In this document: positions 1 through 12,475 of the stretch, one piece after another | Numbering within the stretch: position 1 is the stretch's first letter | Layout: every line of letters starts with the position of its first letter | NCBI GenBank assembly: GCA_045837725.1 | Contig: JBEWZL010000084.1 | Span: 186,001-250,000, forward strand | Length of the DNA stretch: 64,000 nucleotides | Reading direction: 5' to 3' | Source of the DNA: Vermamoeba vermiformis | Lineage: Eukaryota > Tubulinea > Echinamoebida | The notes under the pieces: generated by a model | Told to the model about the DNA's origin: nothing | The model's input: the letters and a program-made list of their open reading frames with translations, nothing else | Databases searched by the model: none | Made by a program: the position numbers and the translations under genes

Positions 1-109
1 AGATTTCAAAGCCGCGTACTGACACGATTATTTGTAATAAACTCCTAATTTCGCTTTGAATTTGAGAGTGATTTAATATGAAATTACAAAAACAACGTTC
101 GCGAGTACC

Positions 110-2288
110 TTATTCACATCGAACAACTTGATACATGTTAGTCTCTCGTGAAGAGTCAGCATCGATTCCTAAATACAAATGTTATTATAAGGACGGCAAG
201 TACTCGAATAGCACAGCTTAGCTTACCGGAAATAGCAATTACATATTCACCATCAGCGACCAAATGAGCTTCCTTAGCCTTCTTAATGGCGGCTTGAACA
301 ATGGGCAAAACATCACCAGTCTGCATTCAATGGCACGTTAGCTCAGTTCTCAGCGTTGGTTTACAGATATTGATACTTACAGGGATGCTGTCAGTCAAGT
401 AAGGTACGGCACCACGTGACAACAAAACTTGACGAGCGACTTGAGGGTTGGAAGTGACGCAGTAAATAGGAGTGTGAGGTCTGTACTTGGAAACAAATCG
501 CAAAGCATCACCGTTCTCCGAGAGCACAATGATGAAAGTGGCGTCAAGATCCCACGCGGTCTTGACAGCACTGCTCGTGACTGACTCTGCAAGTGTAACG
601 TGTTCGGGCTCTTCGTACAACATGTAGTCACGAATAGCAGCGTAGAGTTCTCTGTACTTGATCAGCTTAGTTTCAACTTCGTAGCACTGTTGACGCAGAA
701 CTTTGATGCTCTTGACAGGGTAAGCACCTATCAATGGATATTAACCTCTGTTCTATGGCATTATATACCCTCAAATATGACTTACAGTTAGGCTGGCCAG
801 TAGTGTTAGTCAAAATAATAGTATCAGCGCCTTCGAAAACGGCGTTAGCAATGTCAGTGCACTCGGCACGAGTGGGACGAGGGTTCTTTTCCATTGAGTT
901 CAAAATTTGGTTAGCAACGAGGACGGGTTTGCCAGCCAAGTTGCATTTTCGAATCAAAGTTTTTTGCACGTAAGCGACCTGTGCACGGGTCAGATCGAGA
1001 TCAAAAAAGCGGAGAAGAGACACGTACCTTTTCAACAGGGATTTCGTTAGCAATTGATGAACGAGAGATCTGAACACCATCGGCAACAGCCAAAAGATTG
1101 TCAAAGTTGTCAATAGCTTCTTTGTTTTGAACCTTGGCGTAAATTTTGATACCACACTCGGCGACTCCAGGAAGAGCTCTATGAGGCAAGAGTAAGAATT
1201 TGAGTAGCATATAATAATATCATGTAATAGGTCCTTAGTAGTATTGACTTACCTAATCTCTTCAATATCAGCTGCCTTGGCGGCGTAACTGACAGTGATG
1301 AAGTCGAGACCGTGAGTGACTGCGAAATCAACGTCAAGTGTATCTTGGTAGGTCAAGAACGGGTTGTCCAAGTTAGATCTCATGCCGTGCACGGTGGCTG
1401 AATTGAAATTAAGCGTTAATAAAGCAGTCAAGACGAATTCAGACCCAGATCGATCCCGCGCCGGTTAATCAAAATCAAGAAAACTCGTTATTATAACGCT
1501 TACCAATTTTGTTTTCGCCCAAAGTAGCATCATTATCGACTGTAGTAATAATAGCTTTGTCTTTCACTTCTACAACAGTAAAGCTAATCAAACCATAATC
1601 AACGTAAATTTTCTCGCCAGGCTGAAAAATACCGTTAGTGGCTTGGAGAATAACAAAAAAATACAAATTATACGTATAATTGTAAGCAAGGAATAATGGT
1701 GCATAAATTATAAACCTGAAGATTTTTCTAAAAAATTTGGAAATTTTTTCTGGCATACCTTGACAAGCTTGGGCAAGTTCCAATATTTAATTGAGACTCC
1801 ATTTTCATCTCCTCGAATGAAGTTGACGTAAAATGTAAATCTCTGGCCAGCATTCAATCGGACAGACTTGACGCCCTCCTTAAAACCTCCAGTGCGGATT
1901 TCAGGACCTTTCAAGTCAGCTAAAATGCCGCAAATTCGGCCAGTCTCTTTGCTGACCTCTCTGATTTTTTGTACAACCTCGGCGTGGAACTAGATGCATA
2001 AATAAGCAAAATCAGACCGGCATCCAAATTTAATATTCCAAAAATCAGATAGAATAATTCAAAAAAATCAATTTCTTCGTGCAAAGTTATTTTTATGTTG
2101 ATTATACGTACTTGGTGCGTTCCGTGTGAAAAATTCAATCGAGCAACGCTCATCCCAGCAAGCATCATTTTTTTGAGGATCTCCTTGTTATTAGTGTTAA
2201 CACCAATAGTGCACATGATCTTAGTCTTCACTGTGCGGTGGTCCCATTTCTTTTCCTTCAGTTCCTCGATATCATTCAACCGAAACAT
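110..2288 (-). CDS. Pyruvate kinase-fold protein, probably catalytically dead
   Basis: Nine exons (about 2288-2112, 1991-1760, 1623-1507, 1398-1256, 1178-1028, 979-788, 727-381, 320-227, 168-110) give a full-length pyruvate kinase-like chain. Conserved family blocks are visible: [29 protein letters not shown], the KPRPTRAE-like NPRPTRAE and the C-domain [19 protein letters not shown]. The Mg2+ ligands are lost: the family SKIEN segment reads AKVQN (Glu to Gln) and ARGDLG reads SRSSIA (Asp to Ser). The catalytic Lys of that segment and the Arg and Asn of RLNFSHG remain. True pyruvate kinases convert phosphoenolpyruvate and ADP to pyruvate and ATP; this one probably cannot, and may bind ligands or regulate a true paralogue (inference). 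The start is the first ATG before the conserved block; an upstream coding exon cannot be excluded. Confidence 0.85.
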
Positions 2289-2600
2289 TCTTCTGTGTTT
2301 GTTCAAATTAAATTTCAAAAATAATGTCGATCGACACCAACAACGGCCGTTAATCCTCGCTAGCAAATTCTCACAAGTTTCTGAATTTAGGTCGCTAGGT
2401 CGTTTAAATAAATAATACCTGTAAATTGGTGAAAGTAATAATTTAATTGATAAGCTATTGTACAATTCTCGCATCCGCTTTCTCGATACGAGAAAATCTA
2501 TCGCTAAGGTTTCGTTAACTATTCACAATGCTATAGGTCTATAATGCAAACGGTACCTGTTCGTCGATTTCAAATCCATACAGTAAGCCAAAGTGGATCT
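2289..2600. other. Intergenic spacer
   Basis: About 310 bp between the start of the pyruvate kinase-like gene and the stop of the next minus-strand gene. It should hold the promoter of the former and the 3' end of the latter. I see no further ORF of note, RNA gene or repeat. Confidence 0.5.
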
Positions 2601-4802
2601 TCAATTCTTTTTGGTCACGTGCCAGTTCAGCCTTTCAGTGAAGACGTATTTGAAGTGCGAGTAGTACATCGGTATGATCAAGTAGAAGACGGTGGCAACG
2701 GGTATCAGAATAACGTCCAGCAGTTTGAAATGCAGCTTGATCTTCTCGCCCGTGCTCCATGTTTTCTCACCACGCAAATTTCTGTGCTTGCGAAGTGTGT
2801 AGGCATTCTTGATCCAGTAAATGAACACGACGGCTACTGTGAGCACGAACAAGAAGAAGTTGATCATGTTGACGAGTTGCAGCACACCAGACTCGTGTTT
2901 GCTGAACAGATCGTTGTTGATCAGCACGACAAAGAGCGAGATCGCGGAGACGACCAAACTGTTCGGGAACAACACTTGCGCCTTGAGTACTTTCTCAATA
3001 AGCAATATTCTCTTCCAAATAGGGTAGTCATCGTAGCTCTTGAAGCAGTGAGTCAAAGTGTAAGCCACATCTGACACGCCGAACAGATGGCGCAGTGCTT
3101 GTTGATATCGCTCGTACAAAGAGTCGAAATAATTGGAACCCTTCACGTGTGCTAATCCAACAGGGCTGTAAATGGTCTCCAAGCGCGCACGACCACGTGT
3201 CATGATATTCGCCTTGATGGCGGTATGAAAATCTTCGGGCAATCCTTCTGGGCCTAACGTACGATAGTACCATTAATTAACCGTTGATATCATTGTGAAT
3301 AGATTCGAATAACGCTTATGATTCGGAAATAGCCATGGAAATTGAAATTCACAAGCGTGTTAAAATTTTTTCCTTCCGGACGCTCGTAAAAATTATTGCG
3401 CTAAAACACCCGTTATTGCGCTAAAACACCGCCCGGTAAAGCTTTCAAAATTTGTCACAAGTTGTGAATCAGATCGAAGTTACCGTTACATACCCGCATC
3501 CCAGTAACCAATTTCTTCGGCTAATCTAACACTGAGGCTGTACGCAGAGCACGGCATCTTGATATAATCATGTCCTGCTAAGTTTTCTAATACTCCGAGA
3601 GCCCAGCTATTGTCCATGGCTCGCACGAGCGAAGGAACTTCGTCAGGGTTGATATAATACTGAACAGGAGGTGCGAATATTCTGCTGTAACGATGTTCGC
3701 TCACGACAAATCGTTCTGTTAATTTTATGAAGTATTTCTCGTCCCAAAGAATGTCAGCATCCGAAATCTGAATGAAATCGTCAGTAAATGCGCCAATATT
3801 TAAAGCAAAGAATGGCGGTATTGCACGCGTAATTATTATAAGCTTTGGTAAATATTACAAAATTGTTGGAGTGAGTTCAACCTCCGTAGACAAAGCTAGT
3901 TTGTCTCCTGTTCACTAACGGCCACGAAAGAACGAAAAAAATATCATGACAATTCGTAAAAGTTGAGGAAAGGCATATATATATGTTGATTTGTGTATGT
4001 ACGAATTGAATTAAGCTGCAAAAAAGTATTTTTCGAATTTGGCGAGTAGATCCCTTGGATCGGATAAAACTGTTTTAGAAACTTTACCGTGAAAACCAAG
4101 TAGTTAATGTCCAGGCCCAATGCAGTTAATGCCTTTTTTGCTTCTTGAGTCGCATAAGCTTCGTTTGATCCTTTGCCCGGTAACTCGTTTGGAATATTCG
4201 CTGGGTGACACGTCCGAATTAAATGCAAGAATGTCTTCTCGTGCTTGGCATAGAGCGAATTAAATTTAACGAGGCCTTCTTCGCCTTCATTTTGCTCCAT
4301 AGCCATTACGATCGCGTAGTTTGTCTTTGCCGCACTGTGACCGCCCTTATAACCGTCGAGAATTAATAATTGAGAATATAAATGCGCGTAATATGCTATA
4401 AAATGTAAATTGATACTTGTTTGCTATTTTTTGAATTCGTACCAGTCGACTAAGCGTGCGATCGAGTAATGCTTCGTCTTCTTTGTAATTAGGAATGACA
4501 ATAACGTGACAAACCCTCGATGAATCCAAGGTCGTGGGTGTTTGTGCTTCTATGTCTTGCAACAGGGGCTTTTTCTCGTTTGGTTTGAAGATATTGACAC
4601 GAGGCATCTGCTCCAAATTGAGAATCTTGAAGAAGCCCACGAATGTGTTGATAGTATAAAAGAAAAATATATATGTCAAGTACAGCTTGCATATTAAAAT
4701 AAAGTAGAGAGTCGCGATCGGGAAGTAGAATGTTCCGGCCCCAAGGAAAGTGAAACAGATGAGCGCAATGCACGCGGGCAGAGCACGAAGACCTATATTC
4801 AT
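2601..4802 (-). CDS. Membrane family 2 glycosyltransferase-like protein
   Basis: At least five exons. The N-terminus has two or more hydrophobic segments, followed by a GT-A type domain: the nucleotide-binding start VCHVIVIPNYKEDE, then GGHSAAKTNYAIVMAMEQ, the PGKGSNEAYATQ block, and the acidic metal-site motif ISDADILWDEKYF, which is assembled across an intron. The C-terminal exon (3242-2601) carries several hydrophobic segments. The layout matches multi-pass GT2 proteins of the Glyco_trans_2_3 type found in protists, which act in the ER/Golgi or plasma membrane. Donor and acceptor sugars are unknown. The intron around 3.27-3.49 kb contains a short tandem repeat, and a longer intron of about 310 nt separates the KGSN and DAD exons. 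Confidence 0.75.
3393..3430. repeat. Two-copy 18-bp direct repeat
   Basis: The 18-mer starting ttattgcgctaaaac occurs at 3393-3410 and again at 3413-3430 with a 2-bp gap, inside an intron of the GT2-like gene. No function is apparent. Confidence 0.7.
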
Positions 4803-5231
4803 TCTATAAAATAGGTATTTTGTTTGTTGTGCTCACTTTGGTAGCCGTTTTTGCTCTATTGGAAACACAAATTCGAAAGTTTGTCCTTTTTTTACCAACT
4901 TGCGAATTAACGAATGCGGAAATTGTTGCGGTGTGGATACTGTGGAGGCTGCGGGGTATATATTCATACGCAAAGATACAATCCGTTTACTGTTTCAGAT
5001 CCAAGTGATCCATTGTGTCAACAAATTCCGTTCCGTTTCCGCAGGACCCGAAACATTTCGGGAATTGATTCGACTAACCTGACTCTACTCATATGAGTCG
5101 TTCTCTATGTCTCGTGTTGCCGACTTCGGCTTATTATTAAGAAATTTCCACCAGATCTTTCGAAGTTTGTTGCTGGTTCCTGTTTTTGTCTTTTCGTCCA
5201 AACCCGCGAAATACAATACTACTTAAAGCAA
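4803..5231. promoter_or_regulatory. Divergent intergenic region
   Basis: About 430 bp between divergent ATGs of the GT2-like gene (minus) and COMMD9 (plus), so it must carry both promoters and 5' UTRs. No convincing TATA box or coding segment; overlapping short ORFs here are not supported. Confidence 0.5.
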
Positions 5232-6183
5232 ATGGATGCGTTGAAATTATTGCTAAACGCCTCCTCGCAAAAGTCGGTGGAAGAGATCTTTGTATTAGCT
5301 TACAAACGACGAAATGAAAATTTTACAGATAAAGAAAAAAAGGCACTTGCAGAGTTGTTATCAATTACAGTAGAAGAGGCCACGAAGGTATTTTTCTGCA
5401 GATCGACTTTCTACCGATATTTTCTTAGGCAACCACATTTTTCTAAAATTAATTTTAAATATCAGTTATTACTGGCTACACGTATAGTCGTCTCAGAAGC
5501 ATTATTCAACGCAATGGAGGCAGAAGATATTGTGCAATATTTACCACGAGATCTTAACGACAAACTAAAGCAATTAATCGCCAAAATTATTACACATCAT
5601 ATGCCTAAATGGAAAGAACAAGCCATTAGCACACAGGTAATTAGTAAAAAAATTGATTGAATAAGAAAATCAACTTAGCTGCATAATAAAAATACTCGCG
5701 TAACGAATAGTTTGCTCCATAATTGTAGCCTTATTTGCAATCAATACGACACTGTTAGCTGAATATTAACAATGATTTGATGCAATTTAGATCTCGTTAC
5801 CCCGTTTTCAAGATATTGATTGGCGAGTGGACATCACCAGTGCCTCCGATCAGATGCATCGTATGAATTTACCATCGGTTATTGTACAATTAAAGGTAAG
5901 CGCACTTAATTTGCAAATTACAAGCAAAATTTAGATCTCGAGATCCACGCAGTCCAACGACCTTAAACTTTCGATAGTCATCGTCTTCATGTTGATAGAT
6001 CCTATAGTTCATCAATGACCAGTACTAACTATCGTAATATAACAGGTCAAGGATAATCCTCAATCACTGGGCGAGGAGCCAGCGATGAGAAACGTTAACT
6101 TTGAAATGACCAAAGAAGCGCTTGACACTGTGTTAGAAGGTCTCTGGCAGATTAGAGATCAATTAGGATCGCTGACAAAGTAG
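5232..6183 (+). CDS. COMMD9: COMM domain-containing protein 9
   Basis: COMMD9 is a subunit of the COMMD/CCDC22/CCDC93 (Commander) complex, which works with Retriever and WASH in endosomal recycling. After splicing (introns about 5389-5462, 5639-5790 and 5896-6045) the protein runs from MDALKLLLNASSQKSVEEIF through a helical N-domain to the COMM domain: ISLPRFQDIDWRVDI, SASDQMHRMNLPSVIVQLK and a C-terminal helix ending near IRDQLGSLTK. The LPRFQDIDWRVDI segment is diagnostic of the COMMD9 branch. The first intron can be read through in frame, but removing it restores the expected spacing. The last intron has a tactaac branch-like site about 20 nt before its acceptor. Confidence 0.9.
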
Positions 6184-6335
6184 ATTGTGGAGCATTACCT
6201 ATTGTCGAATAATAAACTGTTCATTTTGTAGTTTACGTACAGTTTTTCAAGCCAATTTTTTTCTCGTGCATTTTGTCCTTTGCAAACTCGCAATTCTTAT
6301 TTTGTTTTAAATGTAAATAGTGTACAATATATCAT

Positions 6336-7995
6336 ATGGAGTCAAATGTACAGTTGCTGCGCAAGAAGCAGCAGTTCATGCAAGAGACGATCCAATCATT
6401 AGATGACTGGATTGCCGATTGCGAACGTTATAAAGAGCAATTTTCGCCAGGTAAATAATATTCATATATATAATAATAATGTTGAGCGTCCACTTCAATA
6501 CGATTGGCTCTAATTTCCTAATTTCAATAAAATAGACAAAATGGAGGAAGAAGGAACGAATCCGACGGAGGCAATTCATTCAATATGTAAAAAGGTGGCC
6601 GATAGCAAATTAGATACAAAATTTACACAAGGTAAGCGCGAGAATCGAAAATTAATTTTTCAAATATTCATTATTATTTTCCAACAGGCCAGAAGGAATT
6701 TCATGCAGCAATAAATAAAGTTGGAAAGGTTATTGACAAGGTAATTTATTAATACCTTATTATTGTCAATTACGAAAGATTTTCATTTCGTAGTTCAAAT
6801 CCAACGAAAGTTCGTTTCTCTTCGTGTCCTGACCTTCTTTGTACTAACAGGAGGTCGAAAGTGAAGTGACTAAGCTATATCAAGGCTTAGATCTGCACAA
6901 AGAACAACTACAGACCTTAATTGCTCAACATCTGTTCCGCGAGGGCAGATTTCAGCTTGGCGAGACTTTCTTAAAGGTAACTAATCCCCTCGCGTGCAAT
7001 AAGATAAATTAAGTATTTAAAACCATTTTCTAACGATTTACACGTGCAGGAAGCTCGTATCCAGATCCCTGACGAGATGAAGAAACCTTTTATCGAGCTG
7101 TACAAAATTCTCGAGTCAATTCAGAGTGGTAACATCGACTTGGCTATAGAGTGAGTTGTATTATTTTTTCGAGACTTGTCATTAACGAGGTAATAGCTGG
7201 GCTAAATCAAAGAGACGAGAGCTGGATGCGATCGGCAGTACCATTGAGTTTCAATTCCACAAACTTCAATTCTCAAATTATCTGCGTAATGGCAAGAGCA
7301 TGGAGGCACTTGATTATGCTCGCAAGCATTTCACTCACTTTGTCAAAAAAGAACTGCGAGGTACGTACCCCATCCATTCCATGTACCATTTTCCTTATTC
7401 AGCGCTAACGTCTTCCAAATATAGAAATTCAGCGATTGATGGGCAGTCTCGTCTACTGCAAAGATCTCGAGAATTCACCGTATCGTGATTTGCACAGCTC
7501 ACTCGCGGACATAGATCTGCGCAGTCAATTTGCACGTGATTATTGTCGCTTGCTTGGACTGCCACCAGACTCAGCCTTGTACACATGCGTTACAGCTGGG
7601 TCTGCAGCACTGCCTATATTAATCAAAGCATCAGTATTGATGAGCAAGGCTGACTGGATCTCCGGAGATGTATTGCCGGTAAGTTGTGCCACGATGACTT
7701 CTCAGATCTGACTCGTACTTACACATCCTTTCATTAGGTTGAAATTGATCCTAAGGAACTCGAGGCCCCAAGCCCTACACATGCAAATAAGAACTTTGTC
7801 TATCACTCTATATTCAGCTGTCCAGTATCGAAGGAACAATCGTCACCAAACAACCCACCAGTTCGATTGCCCTGCGGTCACGTGTTATGTAAATTGTCAA
7901 TGGAGAGGCTCATTCGTGCTTCTACACAGCGATACAAGTGTCCTTATTGTCCTACTGAGGGCACTGCTGATGAAGTACAGATTGTAAGTTTTTAA
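6336..7995 (+). CDS. RMND5: RMND5/Gid2-like E3 ubiquitin ligase subunit
   Basis: Eight exons. RMND5/Gid2 is the RING-type catalytic partner of MAEA/Gid9 in the CTLH/GID ubiquitin ligase. The N-terminal half is helical; LFREGRFQLGETFLKEA marks the LisH/CTLH start, and a CRA-like helical region follows. The C-terminal exon carries the atypical RING: CPVSKEQ, then VRLPCGHVLCK and KCPYCP. The first RING position has a single Cys where canonical RINGs have CxxC, as is typical of Gid2/RMND5. The protein ends VQIVSF. The ATG at 6336 begins a good helical N-terminus. It lies about 150 bp downstream of COMMD9 on the same strand. Confidence 0.9.
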
Positions 7996-8244
7996 AGTAA
8001 ATAGTTGTTCATAAACCCTAGATCCGTTTCAAAATCGTTATCTTCACCATTTATTTACCATTGGCATTGCTCGTAGTCGCACCTTAATTCAACTTTTGGT
8101 TTAATGTCGGGAAAGTGAGTTCAAAATTTTGGCTGTTCTGTTGTCGCGATAGAACGAGCAATCGAACAGAGGTCTCGTGTATTTGTATAATATAGCAATC
8201 AGTATTTGTAAATAGCAGACCTTTAAAAGAAAGCGAGCAGTACA

Positions 8245-10451
8245 ATGTTCAGCAGAACTCAGATTTGTTTGAAAAAGTTAATTTCTCTTCGTGGATCGAG
8301 AGCTCTGGCAGCAAAGAATTATTCAACAGAAGTACGTATATTTGGAGCTATTAAGTGTTGTTTAGTACAGTAGTGCGACGGCCTGACGCGTGACTTCACG
8401 TTCTTGAATAATTTTCCGGCATTTAAAAAATTCTATCAAATATCTCAATATTTTTATTATTATGTAGAGCATATATCTAAGCGATATTTACAGAAAAATA
8501 AAAGCCAGAATTTTGACGTGCTAATTGTCGGCTCTGGAATGGTTGGATCTGCTCTTGGCTGTGCTTTAGGTACGACATTAGTATTACCAATTATATTGAA
8601 GTCAACTGTAATAAATTTTATTATTGAAGGCCAATCTAAACTCACTCGGCACTTGAAGATTGGAGTTATTGAGACTGCGAAACCCAAGTAAGCCCATGCT
8701 TTATTATTCTTATTTACGTATACTCAATTTTGCTAATTATATCAATATTCATAGCTTATCGCTCAATCTTCCGCCGCATCCGTCGTTACGAGTGTCAGCC
8801 ATTAGCACGGGATCTCAAAAGCTATTCCAAGGTACTATACGATCAGAAGCCTTAATAACAGCTTATTTATTATGTACTCGGCCGTCTTAATAATATTATA
8901 GCTGTTGGTGCCTGGGAGTTAATGGAAAACAAGCGAGTCTCGCCGTACACAGCGATGCGCGTGTGGGAATCAGAAGGACCAGCCTCAATGAATTTTGATG
9001 CGACAGAACTCGGTTTGAACGAGCTAGGATATATGATTGAAAATGATGTTATTCAAACGGCACTGCAAGAACGACTAACTGAATTCCCGAATGTTGAGTT
9101 TATGTACCCGATCCAGATCGAGAGCATTGAGTTGCCGCCAGATCATATGTCATATGACCCTGTAGTAGTTAAGACGAAACAAGGCCACACTTACAAAGCG
9201 AAGATGATTGTTGGTGCTGATGGCGCGAATTCATTGGTCAGAAACAGTGCTGGCATTCACACCCTAGGATATTCTTACAATCAAATGGTACGTCACATTA
9301 AAGTCTTTTTTGCTAGCTCTCCCAAATTTAGTTGATAAAACTAAAGAGGGTAAATTATATGGATCAAGTTTTTACCGGCCAACAAAAAATCGGCATGACA
9401 ATGACGCGTTTTAACGTTTATATTGTGCTTTAGGGAGTTGTTGCAAGCGTAAAACATCCAAAAGGAGTCATTAACAGAACAGCGTGGCAGCGATTCTTGC
9501 CTGAAGGACCGATTGCATTACTACCTGTAAGATCCACCTCCACCCTTTACTTACAGTCAAATAATTGACGTGCAATTACAGTTTGGCGAGTATAGTTCAA
9601 TAGTATGGTCTACAAATCAAGCGCACTCAGAGTATTTAATGAAATTGCCAAGTGATCGTAAGTCACGCGTGACACGTGATTGGCGACGTTGTTGATCTGA
9701 CACTAATGACACCTATTTAGATTTCGCAGCTGAAGTTGATAGAGCTCTACGGGCACCATTTGAAACTGCCGTTGAAAAAGCCAAGTCTACCACATTTAAC
9801 CCGATCGAGTCCGTCAAGGAGACAGCGGATCTGTTGTTCAACGTTTTGACTGGCCGAAACTTCAAAGGTACAAGTACCAAGATTTTACATAACGATCGAT
9901 CTTATTTATATTATTTAGATGTCGGCGAAGATGTTCCCAAAATAGAATCAGTTGAAGGTCAACGAGGAGCCTTCCCGTTAAGATTAATGCACGCAACACG
10001 ATACATTTCAAACCGAATGGCGTTGATAGGGTACGAATAGAGGAGACGAACAGACCTAGTATAATCATTGAGTATACTAACATTATCTTATAGCGATGCA
10101 GCACACGTTGTGCATCCTTTAGCAGGCCAAGGAGTGAACTTGGGCTTCAGCGATGTCGTCGTGTTAGTGCACGCCATAGCTGAGGGTGTGATGACCGGTC
10201 AAGACGTGGGATCGTACCTCATGTTGTCAGCATATGAAAATGAAAAGAAGCTGCAGAACATGGTCACCATGGGTGGAGTTGACGGCATCAAACGAGTGTA
10301 CAGCATGAATTTCTTGCCCATTGCTGCTCTCAGGAATTTGGGCGTGTTAATATCGGATAGTGTTCCTCCTATTAAGCGCGCCTACCAGAAGTTTGCTAGT
10401 GGCGATTCAGCAATGTTAGAAAGTGTTATTAAACAAATGCATCCGCTGTAA
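8245..10451 (+). CDS. COQ6: Ubiquinone biosynthesis monooxygenase COQ6
   Basis: About ten exons. COQ6 is the FAD-dependent C5-hydroxylase of the mitochondrial coenzyme Q pathway. The first exon encodes a basic, amphipathic leader (MFSRTQICLKKLISLRGSRA) expected of a mitochondrial presequence. Next come the FAD dinucleotide fold VLIVGSGMVGSALG, the LRVSAISTGSQKLF block, the middle motif MIVGADGANSLVR, and the third FAD motif DAAHVVHPLAGQGVNLGFSD. The C-terminus (IKRAYQKFASG and following) is typical of COQ6. The length is normal for the family and no key motif is missing. Confidence 0.93.
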
Positions 10452-10752
10452 CCATATACGGAATAAGAAGGCATTTATACGTGATTATTCTACTTTCTTC
10501 TAAGCCATCTTCTTCCCGTTCACGAAAAAAAGAAAGTTAGAGAAATGCAAGCGAGCGCCATTTTTTGAAAGTAGCTTTTTTACTTGACCACAACCGCCTT
10601 TTCCTCATGATCGAGACTCGATTAAGAGCGCAACACTCAATTATTAGTCAGCTAAATCTTGCGCGACCCTTTCTAAACAGAGGTTCGTTTCCCGAGTCAA
10701 TTTTCCCGAGCCTCGGAAGAGATTTTTAGAATTTAAGAAACTAAGAATAAAC
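10452..10752. other. Intergenic spacer
   Basis: About 300 bp between two plus-strand genes. It has a T/A-rich first part (3' UTR of COQ6) and the upstream region of the next gene. No other feature seen. Confidence 0.5.
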
Positions 10753-12286
10753 ATGGAGGAAAAAGCCCACGGTAATGATTTTAATTAATGACAATTTTCT
10801 GTGAGAAATATTAATTATTATTATTCGTATTTAATACAAATCCATTGGTTATCTTAACAAGTCAAAATTTTAACAATTTGTTCAAGACGAGAGAGATGAG
10901 CCATACGAAGAGTATTATGCAGAACCTGCTAAAAAACGACATAAGCCTGATTTCCGACGACAATTTTATCCAACTGATCCAAACAGATTGAATTTAACCC
11001 GAGATGCCCAACAGGTACGAGTATTCCCACTAATATAATATTCATAGTCCTATTATTAGAAAAAAGTTTTCGTAGCACTTCCAGCTCTCTTTGTCGGCCG
11101 CGTCGAAGAACTCGCAACGCTCAAGTCCGTAGTGCAAGAAAACTTGTACATACTTCACCAGCGGCCAACAACACTCGTCATAGGCGGACCTTCCGGCATA
11201 GGGAAGTCTCACTTGGCCTTGAAGTTGATCGAGGAAGTCAAGTTTGATTGGAGCATTGCCGTAACGGCCGTTGCAGGAAGCAACCCGAATCAACTACTAT
11301 GGGAAGAGCTCGGTATGCGTGGTACTCCGATGATATCTTCAAGCTAATAGTGGAGTCATTGCCTGGACAAGTATGATGTTAATTTCCACGCACGTCCTTA
11401 ACTCGCTTTACTTGATAGTTTAGCGCCGAAGAGCCGTTCAAAATTGCGATTTATTTCGATCATATTCATCACTTTGACATGGCACAGATACGGGCTTTGC
11501 GACATGATATCATGCTCATCAATATGCACTACGGCACTAAAGGCTTAATTCAACTGATCCTCACGAGTGCTTCAGCGACATTTTTACCGCTGGAACTTGG
11601 AGAAAGTGAAAAATGGAGTGGCTGTGGCGGTTGGTACGTGGCTAACCTTCAACCGTTGAATCGCCACGAGAGCATTGCGTTACTGAATTCGGCTTTGGTT
11701 ACAGACAACGACAATGGCTTTGTAAATAAGTTTATTAATAACCCTGAAATTGAGCGTGCAACTGGCTGGTTCGGTAAGTTGATTTTAAATTTTGTTTCGT
11801 TTCGTTCTGACCCTTGGTTTATCAGGTGGTAACCCACGACTTATAGAATTTGCAGCCTCTTGTTTGAAACATAATCTAGCACACAATGCATATACCTTGA
11901 TTAACACCGTCACTAATTGTTTTTCAAAAACGTACTGGTCCAGACTGATGGAAAAACAAGGCGTGTATCCAATCATTGTGGCGGCATGTCTTTCCCAACA
12001 ACCTGTTCGCTACAGAGACGAATTACAATCGAAGGTAAATAACTGGCGTTACTTATAAATACTCATTATCACGCTCTAGGGTACTACTGTCAAAGTTTCG
12101 GATCTTGTGCGCAAGGGAATCGTTGGATTCAAACCTTTATCACACGTGGAAGGCTATTGTGGAGAACATACGCTTGGCTACTTGACGTTATCGTTATTGG
12201 AGGTACACAAGTTCATATCGATCTACAATCCCAATTTCAATGCTCCCTTGTTGACGGATCCGACGCAGTGGTGCACCCAATTTTAG
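10753..12286 (+). CDS. P-loop NTPase of AAA/STAND type, Crinkler-like
   Basis: An acidic, basic-patched N-terminus (PAKKRHKPDFRRQ, possible nuclear signal) precedes a P-loop domain that begins ALFVGRVEELATL, as in STAND/ORC-type ATPases. Walker A is GGPSGIGKSHLALKL and a Walker B-like segment is KIAIYFDHIHHFD. A sensor-like ILTSASATF and a 'W FGGNPRLIEFAAS' block resembling STAND or Crinkler NTPases follow. The family match is to NTPase modules of the Crinkler/CR type seen in many protists; I do not see an attached nuclease or kinase. Borders around 11310-11475 (two short introns) and the 3' end are uncertain: the stop at 12284-12286 is the simplest reading. Confidence 0.6.
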
Positions 12287-12475
12287 TCACCCGCGACTTA
12301 GCGGTTTTGCTAGGATGTTTTCGCTGCACGTATATAATGAACTTATGCACGAAGAAAATAGGTGAACTTTTGTTAGATTGTTCAAACTCGAATAAAACTA
12401 GCGGACTTTAAAATACTTTGTCAACGTATTTCTGCAGCACAAGGCAGCTTTAAGTTGGTTGAAAGCTGAAAAAGA

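Noticed and set aside
2544-3074. 176-codon plus-strand ORF
   Set aside because: Antisense shadow of the last GT2-like exon, which has membrane segments and family motifs on the minus strand.
12287-12470. Further exons for the 10.7-kb NTPase (HPRLSGFARM and HKAALSWLKAEKE)
   Set aside because: Frames do not join with available donor and acceptor sites, and the kinase start follows at once.
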